Positions 42,328 to 42,435 of a stretch of DNA of 42,435 nucleotides are shown piece by piece. The number at the start of each line of letters is the position of its first letter. The stretch's first letter is position 1. The DNA is from Candidimonas sp. GTDB lineage: Bacteria; Pseudomonadota; Gammaproteobacteria; Burkholderiales; Burkholderiaceae_B. The position numbers were made by a program, and so were the translations under genes. The stretch spans positions 1 through 42,435 of the forward strand of contig SCRC01000083.1 in NCBI GenBank assembly GCA_004297945.1. The letters are read 5' to 3'. Under the pieces are notes generated by a model. It searched no databases, was not told the DNA's origin, and saw nothing but the letters and a program-made list of their open reading frames with translations.

Positions 42328-42435
42328 GGTCGCCCCCGTTTTGCCAAGCGTTCAATCGGTGATGGTGGATAGGTCAAGATTGCAGCCATAGATCCGGACT
42401 TTCGTTTGGGGCCGTGGCCCCATGTCCCTGATGGA

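Overview
The window is chromosomal DNA of moderately high GC (judged by eye at about 58-60%) from a betaproteobacterium, most likely family Alcaligenaceae (Bordetella, Pusillimonas or Castellaniella-like). This rests on a Bug-type solute receptor, the gene neighbourhoods waaC-waaA, birA-coaX, dacC-dat-ybeD-lipB-lipA and paired lpxL genes divergent from metK, and an arylmalonate decarboxylase resembling the Bordetella bronchiseptica enzyme as I recall it. No database was searched.

Layout. 1-4200: a gene start cut by the window edge, a glutathione S-transferase, lipopolysaccharide core genes waaC and waaA, and convergent galU. 4480-7020: a GntR/FCD regulator, a Bug periplasmic receptor and an arylmalonate decarboxylase homologue, which look like one catabolic unit. 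7089-9067: a small membrane-anchored protein, coaX and birA on the minus strand. 9179-15320: an alpha/beta hydrolase, the PBP dacC, D-amino-acid transaminase, DUF493, lipB, an ECHDC3-type hydratase homologue and lipA. 15375-18727: a carboxymuconolactone-decarboxylase-family protein, an amino-acid ABC permease beside a deletion scar, a cobalamin adenosyltransferase, a GNAT enzyme and a CusF-like protein. 18745-21139: hslUV and dksA on the minus strand. 21208-26140: a zinc homeostasis block with a COG0523 GTPase, zur, a Zur-type operator and znuCBA. 26141-30427: xerC, a DUF484 protein, dapF and two LpxL-type acyltransferases. 30680-34944: the methyl cycle metK, a DUF1289 protein, an S-adenosylhomocysteine (SAH) riboswitch, ahcY, a membrane protein and metF. 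35075-39119: 5-formyl-THF cyclo-ligase, a lytic transglycosylase and cca. 39283-41854: a two-gene unit, atypical in base composition, with a membrane protein carrying an HNH-nuclease-like motif and a coiled-coil membrane-anchored partner. A degenerate tRNA-like sequence lies beyond it at 42188-42275.

Two things stand out. First, the intergenic spaces carry at least 15 copies of a REP-like hairpin with a constant 5' flank (TGTAGCG) and constant CTTGT loop. Its 7-bp stem exists in three versions with compensating changes in both arms, and copies often touch or supply gene ends. Second, the HNH/coiled-coil pair near the right end looks like a candidate undescribed defence or conflict system. Its nuclease-like part sits in a sharply AT-rich block inside an otherwise more GC-rich reading frame, which suggests cassette exchange. 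Other items of interest are a possible RNA thermometer on hslV, an unexplained structured leader before metK, a G10 tract inside lipB, and a fused pseudogene scar at an amino-acid transporter.
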